DNA of 64,000 bases from Eubacterium pyruvativorans (GTDB lineage Bacteria > Bacillota > Clostridia > Peptostreptococcales > Anaerovoracaceae): contig NZ_FNBF01000006.1 of NCBI RefSeq assembly GCF_900102225.1, forward strand, positions 1 through 64,000. Direction: 5' to 3'. Numbering within the stretch: the stretch's first letter is position 1; each line of letters starts with the position of its first letter. Below, piece after piece: positions 35,946 through 44,886 of this stretch. A program made the position numbers and the translations under genes. The notes under the pieces are model-generated. The model worked only from the letters and a program-made list of their open reading frames with translations, did not search any database and was not told where the DNA came from.

Positions 35946-37021
35946 CGAAGACAAGAGAAAAGAAGAAAATCTCATTTCCCATGATTGCCCGGTACAATTA
36001 CGCCATCCGGTATTTCGTGGAACAGGGACTGGAGCAGACCTACGTCATGCAGCCCCGCATGACGAAACGAACCATGGAACTGGGAGCGAAGTATGCGCCG
36101 GACATGGTCTGCACACCGTTCAAAACGATCCTCGGCAGTATGATCGAATCCCTGGAGGCAGGTGCCGACACCCTGCTGATGTCCATGGGCTACTGCCGTC
36201 TGGGCTATTACGGAGAACTGGCAGAACAGATTCTGCGGGATCTGGGGTATTCCTTCGGCTATATCAACTTTGCAGAATACACCACCGGAAAAAACAAGGA
36301 TTATCTGAAGGCGCTGAAAAAACTCTGTCCGGACATCAGCCCGGTCCGGTCACTGAAGTACGGCATGGAAGCTCTGAAGATGATCGAAGATATCGATGAC
36401 ATCGAAGCGAGGTACTACGAAAACTGCGGGTTCGAAACGGAGAAAGGGGCTTTCCGGAACGTACTCCGCCGGTTTTATCGTGACATGTCCCAGGCGAACA
36501 GTCTGAAAGATATTCAGGCCGGCTACAACCGCTGCCGGGAAGCCTTCGATACGGTGCCGCTGAACAAGGGACCCCGGCCGCTTCGGGTCGGTCTGGTGGG
36601 GGAATACTTCACCATTATGGATGAATTCTCCAATCTGGATCTGGAGCAGACACTGGCCGATATGGGGGTGGAGGTCCACCGCTGGATGAATCTGACGAAC
36701 CGCAATCTCCACTACCCCGGCGAAAAGAATCTGCATGTCCGGATCCAGGACTACTGTACCTACGAAATGGGCCCCACATCCACGGCCAACATCTGGTATG
36801 CGAAGAAATGTGCCGAAGAAGGGTATGACGGAATCGTTCACCTGAAGTCCGCCGGCTGCACACCGGAGATCGATGTTATGCCGGTGCTGCAGCGGATCGG
36901 AGAAGAGTACAAGATTCCGATCCTGTATCTGACCTACGATACACAGACCGGAAGCGCCAGTCTCATGACCAGGCTGGAAGCATTCTATGACATGATCGAA
37001 ATGAGAAAGAAGGTCAATTAG
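35942..37021 (+). CDS. 2-hydroxyacyl-CoA dehydratase-like protein, second subunit
   Basis: Paralogue of the preceding gene. The 359-residue protein (start MTKTREKKKISFPMIARYN) has conserved cysteine motifs PDMVCTPFKTILGSM, MGYCRLGYYGELAEQIL and SAGCTPEIDVMP, and the closing pattern YLTYDTQTGSASLMTRLEAF, which matches the end of its neighbour. The ATG overlaps the previous stop (ATGA), so the two are made in equal amounts and may form a heterodimer. The start codon choice follows this overlap and the AGGGAGGG upstream. Function is not known beyond the family. Confidence 0.85.
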   Translation: MTKTREKKKISFPMIARYNYAIRYFVEQGLEQTYVMQPRMTKRTMELGAKYAPDMVCTPFKTILGSMIESLEAGADTLLMSMGYCRLGYYGELAEQILRDLGYSFGYINFAEYTTGKNKDYLKALKKLCPDISPVRSLKYGMEALKMIEDIDDIEARYYENCGFETEKGAFRNVLRRFYRDMSQANSLKDIQAGYNRCREAFDTVPLNKGPRPLRVGLVGEYFTIMDEFSNLDLEQTLADMGVEVHRWMNLTNRNLHYPGEKNLHVRIQDYCTYEMGPTSTANIWYAKKCAEEGYDGIVHLKSAGCTPEIDVMPVLQRIGEEYKIPILYLTYDTQTGSASLMTRLEAFYDMIEMRKKVN

Positions 37022-37023
37022 CT

Positions 37024-38022
37024 ATGACACCTGAAAATCAGAAAGAATATGTCTATCTGGGCGTCGATGTCGGGTCCATCTCCACGAAGGGCGTCATTAT
37101 AGACAAAAATAACAACATTCTCTCCAGCAGCTACATCTGGACGGAGGGGAATCCCATCGGTGCCGTCAAGAAGCTGGTGAAACTGCTGGAAGAGCCCTTC
37201 GACCGGGACCGGTACCAGATCGTGGCCACCGGCACCACCGGTTCTGCCCGGAAACTGGTGGGAACCATCCTGGGAGCCGCGGTGGTAAAGAACGAAATCA
37301 CCGCCCACGCTGTGGGAACCACCACCTTCCACCCGGACGTCCGGACCATTCTGGAAATCGGCGGACAGGACTCGAAAATCATCCTCATCGAAAACGGCAT
37401 CGCCATCGACTATGCCATGAACACCCTGTGTGCGGCAGGAACCGGGGCATTCCTTTCCTCCCAGTCCCGCCGTCTCGGTATTCCGGTGGAGGAAATGGGG
37501 GAGATCGCCCTTCAGTCCCAGCACCCGACACAGATCGCCGCCCGCTGCACCGTATTCGCAGAATCCGACCTGGTACACAAGATCCAGGTCGGCCACACGA
37601 AGGAGGATATTGTGGCCGGGCTCTGTCAGGCTGTTGCGGGCAACTACCTGAATAACGTGGGAAAGGGAAAGCGAATTCAGTCCCCGGTGGTCTTCCAGGG
37701 CGGTGTCTCGAAAAACATCGGCGTCGTCAAGGCCTTCGAACGCCAGCTGGGCTGTCCGATCATCGTGGACGAGAACGGCCATCTGATGGGCGCCATCGGC
37801 GCCGCCATCCTGGCCCGCCGCAATGTGAAACGTGCAGTCTTCGACTTTTCTGTCGAAGATATGGAATTCGTCACCAGGGAAGTGACCTGCGGCCGGTGTC
37901 CGAACAACTGCGAAATCATCTGTGTCTACCGTGACGGCCGGCTGATCGACGGCTGGGGCAACCGCTGCGAGCGGGGCGAGCTTTCGATCAAAGCTTCCGA
38001 GCGGCTGGACGATGCCCGCTGA
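37024..38022 (+). CDS. Acyl-CoA dehydratase activase (HgdC/BcrAD/BadFG family ATPase)
   Basis: ATP-driven [4Fe-4S] electron donor that activates enzymes of the 2-hydroxyacyl-CoA dehydratase type by archerase-like one-electron transfer (family knowledge). The 332-residue protein has the ASKHA phosphate motifs GVDVGSISTKGVI and EIGGQDSKII. The cluster cysteines are in NTLCAAGTGAFL and AARCTVFAESD; GGVSKNIGVV and MGAIGAAILA follow. A C-terminal extension adds four more cysteines (CGRCPNNCE and NRCERG), which may bind a further metal cluster. It starts two bases after the preceding stop and completes a three-gene operon. Confidence 0.92.
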   Translation: MTPENQKEYVYLGVDVGSISTKGVIIDKNNNILSSSYIWTEGNPIGAVKKLVKLLEEPFDRDRYQIVATGTTGSARKLVGTILGAAVVKNEITAHAVGTTTFHPDVRTILEIGGQDSKIILIENGIAIDYAMNTLCAAGTGAFLSSQSRRLGIPVEEMGEIALQSQHPTQIAARCTVFAESDLVHKIQVGHTKEDIVAGLCQAVAGNYLNNVGKGKRIQSPVVFQGGVSKNIGVVKAFERQLGCPIIVDENGHLMGAIGAAILARRNVKRAVFDFSVEDMEFVTREVTCGRCPNNCEIICVYRDGRLIDGWGNRCERGELSIKASERLDDAR

Positions 38023-38038
38023 TTCCCGGTCATCCTGC

Positions 38039-38071
38039 GTATTCGGGCCGGCATCCCGCAGACCCGAATAC
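38039..38071 (+). terminator. Hairpin after the activase gene
   Basis: GTATTCGGG (38039-38047) pairs with CCCGAATAC (38063-38071). It lacks a U-run, and a second hairpin, CCCGCCG/CGGCGGG, follows at about 38082-38101. Together they may end the operon, with the metK terminator as backup. Confidence 0.5.
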
Positions 38072-38109
38072 ATATGCTGACCCGCCGGATGCCGGCGGCG
38101 GGTCCACAT

Positions 38110-38164
38110 GAAAACGGGGCGCTGCCCGAACGATTACGTTTTTCGTTCGGACAGCGCCCCGTTA
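38110..38164 (-). terminator. Intrinsic terminator of metK (possibly bidirectional)
   Basis: ACGGGGCGCTG/CAGCGCCCCGT outer stem of 11 bp and CCGAACG/CGTTCGG inner stem, followed by TTTTC on the minus strand. Confidence 0.85.
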
Positions 38165-38172
38165 TTGGTTCA

Positions 38173-39354
38173 TTATTTCAGTTCTGCCTTCAGCTCTTCC
38201 ACCTTATCTGTGTGTTCCCACGGCACATCGATGTCAGTTCTGCCGAAGTGGCCGTATGCAGCCACCTGACGGTAGATCGGACGGCGCAGCTTCAGGTTGT
38301 CGATGATGGCAGCCGGCCGCATGTCGAAGTGACGGTTCACCACTTCTGCCAGTTCTTCATCGCTGAGCTTGCCGGTGCCGAAGGAATCCACCATGATGGA
38401 AACCGGTTTCGCCACGCCGATGGCGTAGGCCAGCTGAATCTCCACCTTGTCTGCCAGACCGGCAGCGACCAGGTTCTTCGCCGCATAACGGGCCGCATAG
38501 CAGGCGGAACGGTCCACCTTCGTAGGGTCCTTTCCGGAGAATGCGCCGCCGCCGTGATGGGCGTAGCCGCCGTAGGTATCCACGATGATCTTCCGTCCGG
38601 TCAGTCCGGAATCTCCCTGCGGTCCGCCGATGACGAAACGGCCGGTCGGGTTCACCAGATATTTCGTCTCATCGTCCAGCAGCTCCGCCGGGATGATCGG
38701 CCGGATGACCTTCTCGATGATGTCCTTCCGGATCTGTTCCTGGGTCACTTCCGGCGCATGCTGGGTGGAAATCAGAACGGTGTCGATCCGCTTCACCTTG
38801 TCATCATCATACTCTACGGTGACCTGGGTCTTTCCATCCGGACGGAGATAATCCAGAACGCCTTCCTTACGGACCTTTGTCAGCTGAAGCGCCAGCTTAT
38901 GGGCAAGGGAAATCGGCATCGGCATGAGCTCCGGCGTCTCGTTGCAGGCGAAGCCGAACATGATGCCCTGGTCTCCCGCACCGATCGCATCGTACGGATC
39001 CTTCACTTCGCTTTCCTTGTGTTCCTTCGCATCGTCCACACCCATGGCGATGTCGCCGGACTGCTCATCGATGGCGGAGACAACGGCGCAGGTGGATCCG
39101 TCGAATCCGTATTTCGCCCGGTCATAGCCGATGTCCAGGATCACATTCCGGGCAATCTTCGGGATGTCCACATAGGCGCTGGTGGTGATTTCACCCATGA
39201 CGAAAACGTGGCCGGTGGTGACGGTTGTCTCACAGGCAACTCTGCCGTCCGGATCCTCTGCCAGGATCGCATCCAGAACCGCATCGGAGATCTGGTCGCA
39301 GATCTTGTCAGGATGTCCTTCTGTTACGGACTCTGATGTAAATAATTTCTTCAT
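38173..39354 (-). CDS. metK: S-adenosylmethionine synthetase
   Basis: Makes SAM from methionine and ATP. The 393-residue protein has the family motifs [36 protein letters not shown] and [19 protein letters not shown]-like [13 protein letters not shown]. The second ATG at 39354 is chosen: GGAGG is seven bases from it but touches the first ATG at 39360. It stands behind a SAM-I riboswitch, so its transcription is switched off when SAM is plentiful. Confidence 0.97.
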   Translation of the reverse strand: MKKLFTSESVTEGHPDKICDQISDAVLDAILAEDPDGRVACETTVTTGHVFVMGEITTSAYVDIPKIARNVILDIGYDRAKYGFDGSTCAVVSAIDEQSGDIAMGVDDAKEHKESEVKDPYDAIGAGDQGIMFGFACNETPELMPMPISLAHKLALQLTKVRKEGVLDYLRPDGKTQVTVEYDDDKVKRIDTVLISTQHAPEVTQEQIRKDIIEKVIRPIIPAELLDDETKYLVNPTGRFVIGGPQGDSGLTGRKIIVDTYGGYAHHGGGAFSGKDPTKVDRSACYAARYAAKNLVAAGLADKVEIQLAYAIGVAKPVSIMVDSFGTGKLSDEELAEVVNRHFDMRPAAIIDNLKLRRPIYRQVAAYGHFGRTDIDVPWEHTDKVEELKAELK

Positions 39355-39428
39355 CTTCATTCCTCCATGGACCCGGGGCCGCAGGTCGTCAGCACCACAC
39401 CGCGGATCCGTTACGTAATTCTGTTATG

Positions 39429-39609
39429 AAAAAAGAAAAAACCTTTTCTTATCGATCTAAGAAAAGGAATGTCTGACGCATCATTCCTTATCTTTCAGGC
39501 ACATGGCTCTCTGTCATGTCCTGTAGGATTTGGCACCTTGCACCCACCTTCCGGTGGATACAGGTTGTCGGGCATCAACGGGCCTATTCCCTCAGCCGCT
39601 CTCGATAAG
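39429..39609 (-). promoter_or_regulatory. SAM-I (S-box) riboswitch controlling metK
   Basis: On the minus strand the aptamer runs from CTTATCGAGAG (39609-39599) through GAGGGAATAGGCCC, GATGCCCGACAACC and GGTGCCAAATCCTAC to GAAAGATAAGG near 39488; these are the conserved S-box core sequences. Downstream, CCTTTTCTTA/TAAGAAAAGG (39442-39451 with 39458-39467) followed by TTTTTTC is the intrinsic terminator. SAM binding should favour it and stop transcription before metK. The left terminator arm can pair alternatively with upstream AAGGAATG/CATTCCTT sequence as an antiterminator. Confidence 0.96.
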
Positions 39610-39692
39610 GTCTTTATTCGTTAGTATCGTACACGAATTCCCGCAGCGGAACACTATACAATTCCGCTTCCTTGTATGAATCCGCCGCCCCC

Positions 39693-39721
39693 TTGCCCGG
39701 AAACCGGTAAGATAGTATACT
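39693..39721 (+). promoter_or_regulatory. sigma-A promoter of the gene at 39783
   Basis: TTGCCC (39693-39698), 17 bp, TATACT (39716-39721). It is divergent from metK. Confidence 0.75.
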
Positions 39722-39782
39722 TGCAGGATAACAGAGCGTCCTGCGGGGTATGCCGGCGGACGAACGAATGTGAGGTATTTTT

Positions 39783-41126
39783 TTGACAGAATTCAAATTC
39801 AGAGTACTCCCGGGCGGACTGCAGGATGCCTCCCCCGGGCAGGACGAAAAGCAATATGAGAAGAAGCTGGAATACCCGGTGCGCCGGGATGCCCTCCGGT
39901 TCTGCCGGGGCTGGGTCACGGACACCCGGCTCATGGGCGTGGTCTGCATGGGCCTGGAATGGGAGAACACGGAGCCCGGCTGGGAAAGAATGCATCAGTA
40001 CTTCTATTTCGATGCCATCGAATTCGGGTTCGACCGGTTCGAATACCTGCTGGACGGCACCGAGCCCGCACGAACCCGTACGGAGAACTCCTTCATCGGC
40101 GGACTGGGAGCGGAGAAGATCGCCGTCACAGAGAATCAGGCGGTGCATCTGTTTCATGAAGCCGTGCGGATCAGCCGCCGCCATCAGGTGATGCTGCCGG
40201 AGGGACGGGAAGGTTACGATTTCCTGCTCCGGTCGGCGGACGAGCTGTCCGAGAAGGACCGGCTGCTGCTGTTCCGCATGACCTGCGTCCGCCACATGAT
40301 GAGAAACCGGGCGGAGCTGGCCAATTACTATATCATGCGGGCCTGCGAGCACGACGAAGAGGGCCTGCGGTATCTTTCCGGTGCGGAGGAAAACAGTGCA
40401 TTATTCCCCGGGCTGCCGCTGCAGTCATTCTATCAGAACGAAGTGGAAACCGATCCCTACGGGGAAACCGCCCTCTGCCGGGCACTGACCGGGTACGATG
40501 ACAACGGAATCTACCGCTACCGTCTGCATGTGATCCGCCTCACCTTCGGCCGGGAACCCGCCGCCGGGGGCATGTCCGCGGACATCCGCAGGGCCTTCCG
40601 GGAACTCCTGCCCGACGCCTCGGACGATGTGACCCGGGCCATGGCAGGGCCGGATATGGTGGTGACCGGGGCAGAAGTGGTCTCCTCCATGGAGATTTCC
40701 GATCAGGAAGCTTACCTGAATCTCAGCCACAAGGAATATGTCACGGTATATCGGTACAACGGAATTCCCAATGCGTTCGGCATCGACTCCACCGAGCTGA
40801 CGAAACGGGCCATGTACATCGATGAGGAGGACGGCTACTCTCTGATGATCTACCATCAGGACAACAATCATGTGGCGAAGAAGTCCTATCACCTCTACGA
40901 TGATCTGATGGGGATCTACCACATCACAGGAAGCGGACAGCTGATCCTCTCCGCCAGTACATACAGGGACAGCGTCACCATGGAGCTGAACCTGGTCGCC
41001 TCCCCGGTGAACAGCCAGCTCACCATGGAGAAGGCCTATGTTTTCAATGAACCGGTGATGAATATGTTTCTGGAAAGCGGCGAATCGGATTTCAACGCAT
41101 TTCTGGAGCAGATTATACAGAAATAA
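39783..41126 (+). CDS. Conserved hypothetical protein, function unknown
   Basis: I do not recognise this 447-residue protein. It has no signal peptide or membrane segment, is rich in Glu, Tyr and Arg, and has two visible parts. The N-terminal half contains GWVTDTRLMGVVCMGLEW and a repeated Tyr/Phe-rich stretch (YFYFDAIEFGFDRFEYLL). The C-terminal half is mainly beta-like (EYVTVYRYNGIPNAFGIDS, YSLMIYHQDNN). The start is TTG with GAGG seven bases upstream, behind a good promoter, and the codon pattern matches its neighbours. It is followed after 44 bp by an alanyl-tRNA editing protein on the same strand. Confidence 0.8.
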   Translation: MTEFKFRVLPGGLQDASPGQDEKQYEKKLEYPVRRDALRFCRGWVTDTRLMGVVCMGLEWENTEPGWERMHQYFYFDAIEFGFDRFEYLLDGTEPARTRTENSFIGGLGAEKIAVTENQAVHLFHEAVRISRRHQVMLPEGREGYDFLLRSADELSEKDRLLLFRMTCVRHMMRNRAELANYYIMRACEHDEEGLRYLSGAEENSALFPGLPLQSFYQNEVETDPYGETALCRALTGYDDNGIYRYRLHVIRLTFGREPAAGGMSADIRRAFRELLPDASDDVTRAMAGPDMVVTGAEVVSSMEISDQEAYLNLSHKEYVTVYRYNGIPNAFGIDSTELTKRAMYIDEEDGYSLMIYHQDNNHVAKKSYHLYDDLMGIYHITGSGQLILSASTYRDSVTMELNLVASPVNSQLTMEKAYVFNEPVMNMFLESGESDFNAFLEQIIQK

Positions 41127-41170
41127 CAGCGGCCGGAGCATCGGCCCCGGCCCGGAAAGAAGGATCTGAA

Positions 41171-42469
41171 ATGACAGCAGAACGATTATACCAGCTTGAT
41201 GTAACCCTCCGGCGCACCCGGGCAGAGGTCACCGGGGTCAGCCCCCGGCCGGATTGCAGCGGAGATTTCCAGGTGACCTTCGACCGCACCGTGTTTTTTT
41301 CGGAGGAAGGCGGGCAGCACTGCGACACAGGCCGGGTTATCCACATAAATGATCCCCGGAACCGGGGAAAAAATTCCCCGGAATCCTACCCGGTTGTACA
41401 TGTAAACGATGTGGATAACGAACTTGTCCACATCATACATGTCGATAACCCCGAAAAAATGTTATTAACTCCGGGGGACACGGTGGAAATGGAGATCGAC
41501 TGGGACAACCGTTTCGACAATATGCAGCGGCACGCCGGGGAGCACATCCTTTCCGGCGCAGTCTATCGGCTGTTCGGCGGCGCCAACCGGGGCTTCCACA
41601 TGGGAGAGGACGCCATCACCATCGACATTGATTTCCGGTGTGAAGACAGCGTGCGCAATCCGGACGGCAGCCCCCGGTATGAACGTCTGACCTGGGAAAT
41701 GGCCATGGCGGCGGAGCAGGAGGCCAACCGGGTCATCATGAGCGACGCCCCGATCCGGACAGACTATTTCTCCACCCGGGAAGAGGCAGAGAAAATGCCG
41801 CTGCGAAAGAAACTGAAAATCGACCGGGACATTTCCGTGGTCACCATCGGCGACCCGGATAACCCGGCGGACTGCTGTGCCTGCTGCGGCACCCACCCTT
41901 CCTCCGCCGGGCAGATCGGCATTCTGAAGATCTACCGGATCGAACCGAACAAGGGCATGTCCCGCATCTTTTTCGAGTGCGGCGGCCGGGCGCTCCGGCA
42001 CTACCGGGATCAGTTCAACACCCTGTATGACATCGGCACCGCCCTGAGTTCCGGCATCGGAGAACTTCCGGCGAAATTCGCCGCCTACGAAGAAAAGAAC
42101 CGGGAAACCCTGGAAACCCTGCACCGGCTGAAGCGGCGTCTCACCGAGGCCGAAACGGAAGAACTGCGCCGGGTGATGAAGCCCCGGCTGGTTCGTCACT
42201 ATACAGATCTGAGCGTGGACGACCTGTTTCAGATCGCGAAACGGATCAGTCCGGACTGCCCGGACCGGATTGCGCTGGTGGCGGACCCGGCCTGTACGGT
42301 GGTGCTGGTGTCCGACGGCCGGCCGGGAACGGAGTGCGGCGCCTGTGTGAAGGATCTATCTTCAGGCTTCGGGGCACGGGGCGGAGGCAAAAAAGAATCG
42401 GCCCGGGCGATCTTCCCGGACCGGGCGTCTCTGGACCGTTTCCTGAACGCCTTCACATCGGAAGAATAG
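41171..42469 (+). CDS. Alanyl-tRNA editing protein (AlaX-type, with DHHA1 domain)
   Basis: Free-standing deacylase expected to clear mischarged Ser- or Gly-tRNA-Ala. The 432-residue protein resembles the editing half of alanyl-tRNA synthetase: a beta-barrel domain (VTFDRTVFFSEEGGQHCDTG), then the zinc site HAGEHILSG (HxxxH) with the later Cys-x3-His in CCGTH. A coiled-coil and C-terminal DHHA1 domain (SSGFGARGGGKKESARA) follow. AAGAAGG precedes the ATG. Compared with relatives there is a polar insertion after the first barrel (VIHINDPRNRGKNSPES onward) encoded by hairpin-rich DNA. Confidence 0.92.
   Translation: MTAERLYQLDVTLRRTRAEVTGVSPRPDCSGDFQVTFDRTVFFSEEGGQHCDTGRVIHINDPRNRGKNSPESYPVVHVNDVDNELVHIIHVDNPEKMLLTPGDTVEMEIDWDNRFDNMQRHAGEHILSGAVYRLFGGANRGFHMGEDAITIDIDFRCEDSVRNPDGSPRYERLTWEMAMAAEQEANRVIMSDAPIRTDYFSTREEAEKMPLRKKLKIDRDISVVTIGDPDNPADCCACCGTHPSSAGQIGILKIYRIEPNKGMSRIFFECGGRALRHYRDQFNTLYDIGTALSSGIGELPAKFAAYEEKNRETLETLHRLKRRLTEAETEELRRVMKPRLVRHYTDLSVDDLFQIAKRISPDCPDRIALVADPACTVVLVSDGRPGTECGACVKDLSSGFGARGGGKKESARAIFPDRASLDRFLNAFTSEE
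41352..41376. repeat. Hairpin inside the alanyl-tRNA editing gene
   Basis: CCGGGGAA-AAAA-TTCCCCGG within the insertion-coding segment, overlapping a second palindrome CCCCGGAACCGGGG. It resembles a terminator-like or REP-like unit in coding sequence. Confidence 0.5.
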
Positions 42470-42545
42470 AAAAAAGGCGGGCCGCCCCCGGCGGGAAAGG
42501 GAGAATTTCATACTCCCTTCCCCGCCGGCAGCGGCCCGCTTCTTC
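42468..42545. terminator. Bidirectional terminator between alanyl-tRNA editing gene and rluB
   Basis: A long stem of GCGGGCCGC/GCGGCCCGC, GGCGGG/CCCGCC and AAGGGAG/CTCCCTT. It is followed by TTCTTCT on the plus strand and TTTTTTC on the minus strand. Confidence 0.85.
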
Positions 42546-42553
42546 TATGGGCG

Positions 42554-43258
42554 CTAACGTCCCATCAGATAATTCACTTCCGACGGATTCAGTTTCCGGT
42601 ACTGGCCCGCTTTCAGGTGACCCAGCGTCACATTGCCGTAGGAAATCCGGGTCAGCTCCTGCACCGGATGCCCTACCGCTGCGAACATCCGGCGAATCTG
42701 CCGGTTCTTCCCCTCGTGGAGGGTGACCCGAAGCTGGGTGGAATGTTTCGTCCACATGATCACCTCTACATCGGCAGGTCTGGTCACATAACCGCCGATG
42801 TCCACGCCCCGGCGAAGGCGTTCCACCTTCCCCTTCGTAATGTTGCCCGCAATCCGGACGATGTAGGTCTTTCCCACATGGTTCTTCGGATGGGTCAGAT
42901 GATAGGCGAAGTCCCCGTCATTGGTCATGAAAAGAAGTCCGGAGGTGTTGTAATCCAGCCGTCCCACCGGGAAGACCCGCTGCTCCACGTCCTGCATCAG
43001 ATCCACCACCGTGTACCGGCCCTCCTCATCATTCACCGAAGTGATGACGCCGATGGGCTTGTTCAGCAGGTAGTAAACCTTCTTCTCCTCCGACCGGATT
43101 TTCCGGCCCCCCACGGACACGGTATCCCCCGGCCTGACGTCATACCCCGGCTCCGTCATCTTCTTTCCGTTCACCGTCACCCGGCCCCGGCGGATGAGTT
43201 CATCCGCCTTCCGGCGGGAGGTGATGCCGGCGCCGGCGATATATTTATTGATCCTCAT
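42554..43258 (-). CDS. rluB: 23S rRNA pseudouridine synthase, RluB/RsuA family
   Basis: Isomerises a specific uridine in ribosomal RNA, probably U2605-type of 23S rRNA. The 234-residue protein has an N-terminal S4 domain (RINKYIAGAGITSRRKADELI), the catalytic GRLDYNTSGLL with the essential Asp, and the C-terminal GKNRQIRRMFAAVGHPV motif. Its ribosome site (CAGGAG) overlaps the stop of the SCIFF maturase gene, so it is the last gene of that unit. RsuA-type specificity for 16S rRNA is the alternative. Confidence 0.93.
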   Translation of the reverse strand: MRINKYIAGAGITSRRKADELIRRGRVTVNGKKMTEPGYDVRPGDTVSVGGRKIRSEEKKVYYLLNKPIGVITSVNDEEGRYTVVDLMQDVEQRVFPVGRLDYNTSGLLFMTNDGDFAYHLTHPKNHVGKTYIVRIAGNITKGKVERLRRGVDIGGYVTRPADVEVIMWTKHSTQLRVTLHEGKNRQIRRMFAAVGHPVQELTRISYGNVTLGHLKAGQYRKLNPSEVNYLMGR

Positions 43259-43264
43259 GGTTTT

Positions 43265-44677
43265 CTACTCCTGTGCGTCTACGGGATCCATCCGTTCCGC
43301 AACCTGCATCATGATGGCACATTCCATCCGCTTCCGGAAGATATCGCAGCCGTACTCATATACACCGCGGATATCGCCGGTGCCGTGGAACGCATTGGCG
43401 GCGCATCCGCCGGAGCAGTACAGCCGGGCCCAGCAGTCTCTGCACTCTTCCCGGGCATAGACGTTGCACATCTTGAAATCCTGACGGATATCTTCTCTCT
43501 GAATGCCGTTCCAGATGTCCCCCATCTTGAACTGCTCTTCACCCACAAACTGATGGCACGGAAACAGATCCCCCCACGGGGTGACGGCGAAGTACTCCGT
43601 GCCGGAGCCGCAGCCGGAAATCCGCTTGTAAATACACGGGCCTCCGGTCAGATCCAGCATGTAGTGATAGAAGGTAATCGGATGTCCTTCCTTCTCTTTC
43701 TGCAGCATGTATTTCGCCAGAATCTCATACTGCTCGTAGATCTTCGGCAGATCCTCCTCTGTCAGTGCATATGGTTCCGACGGATCGCAGACCACCGGTT
43801 CCATGGACAACCGGTCGAACCCCAGATCCACCATGTGGAACAGGTCTTTCGTGAAATCCACATTGTCATGGGTGAACGTGCCCCGCATGTAATATTCCTT
43901 GTCCCCCCGGCGCTTCACGAATTCCTGGAACTTCGGAACAATCACATCGTAGCTGCCCCGGCCGTCCACGAACTTCCGGAGACGGTCATGGGTTTCCTTC
44001 CTTCCGTCCAGACTGAGCACCACGTTGTGCATTTCCCGGTTTGCGAATTCCATAACTTCGTCATTCAGGCCCACACCGTTCGTGGTGAGGGTGAACCGGA
44101 AATTCTTCCCGTGTTCTTTCTCAATGGACCGGGCATAGGCCACGGTACCCTTCACCACGTCCCAGTTCAGCAGCGGTTCCCCGCCGAAGAAGTCCACTTC
44201 CAGATTCACATGGTTTCCGGAGTTTTCGACCAGGAAGTCGATGGCCCGCTTCGCAGTTTCCATACTCATGATGGCCCGCTCCCCGTGGAACTTTCCCTGG
44301 CTTGCGAAGCAGTAGGAACAGTTCAGGTTGCAGGTATGGGCCACATGGAGGCACAGCGCCTTCACTTCGGTGTGCCGTTCCTTCAGAACCCCTGCACTCG
44401 GTTCGAAGATATCCTCTGCGAACAGTTTCTCTTCCTTCGTCAGTTCATCGATATCTGCGAAGGTATCGTCAATATCCTCCGGCGTCACATCGTCCCGGTC
44501 AGCGTATTTCGCCAGAATCTCACGCTGGATGCGGTCCCGGTCCGGTTCCAGTCCCCGGTCCTTCGCTTCACAAAAAAACGAGATGATGTCATAAGCGACA
44601 TCATCCACGCAATGTACAGAACCGCTGTTCACGTCCAGAACAATGTTATAGCCGTTCAGCTTGTACTGATGAACCAT
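43265..44677 (-). CDS. SCIFF peptide radical SAM maturase (thioether-forming)
   Basis: Radical SAM/SPASM enzyme that forms Cys thioether cross-links in the SCIFF precursor encoded just upstream (CteB/Tte1186 family). The 470-residue protein has an N-terminal RiPP-recognition domain (YNIVLDVNSGSVHCVDD), the cluster motif CNLNCSYC near residue 113-120, the FFGGEP SAM-binding motif and NGVGLND strand. A SPASM domain with multiple cysteines follows (CGSGTEYFAV, PCHQF, EECRDCWARLYCSGGC). Its ATG overlaps the SCIFF stop by one base (TAATG), so the two are translationally coupled. Confidence 0.96.
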   Translation of the reverse strand: MVHQYKLNGYNIVLDVNSGSVHCVDDVAYDIISFFCEAKDRGLEPDRDRIQREILAKYADRDDVTPEDIDDTFADIDELTKEEKLFAEDIFEPSAGVLKERHTEVKALCLHVAHTCNLNCSYCFASQGKFHGERAIMSMETAKRAIDFLVENSGNHVNLEVDFFGGEPLLNWDVVKGTVAYARSIEKEHGKNFRFTLTTNGVGLNDEVMEFANREMHNVVLSLDGRKETHDRLRKFVDGRGSYDVIVPKFQEFVKRRGDKEYYMRGTFTHDNVDFTKDLFHMVDLGFDRLSMEPVVCDPSEPYALTEEDLPKIYEQYEILAKYMLQKEKEGHPITFYHYMLDLTGGPCIYKRISGCGSGTEYFAVTPWGDLFPCHQFVGEEQFKMGDIWNGIQREDIRQDFKMCNVYAREECRDCWARLYCSGGCAANAFHGTGDIRGVYEYGCDIFRKRMECAIMMQVAERMDPVDAQE

Positions 44678-44820
44678 TACAGGCTCTTCTCACACTTCTG
44701 GTTGGCAACGCCGCAGGAAGTCTTGCAGGCGGACTGGCAGGAAGTCTGGCACTCTCCGCAGCCGCCGTCAGCGATGCTCGCCTTCAGGTTTCTCGTCTCG
44801 ATGGTCTTGATTCTCTTCAT
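44677..44820 (-). CDS. SCIFF ranthipeptide precursor (six cysteines in forty-five)
   Basis: Substrate peptide of the adjacent radical SAM maturase. The 47-residue peptide has a conserved leader (MKRIKTIETRNLKAS) and six cysteines at 21, 24, 28, 32, 36 and 43, in the near-invariant core CGECQTSCQSACKTSC. SCIFF peptides carry sulfur-to-non-alpha-carbon cross-links (ranthipeptides) and are found across Clostridia; a signalling role has been proposed. I place the start at the ATG at 44820 to match family length; an ATG two codons upstream (44826) is possible. AAAGG lies before both. Confidence 0.95.
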   Translation of the reverse strand: MKRIKTIETRNLKASIADGGCGECQTSCQSACKTSCGVANQKCEKSL

Positions 44821-44886
44821 ATTCATCACGCCTTTCTCTGCATCTATGTGTTGGCGAAGGCCCTGCTCCGCCACGTTACACCCGTT

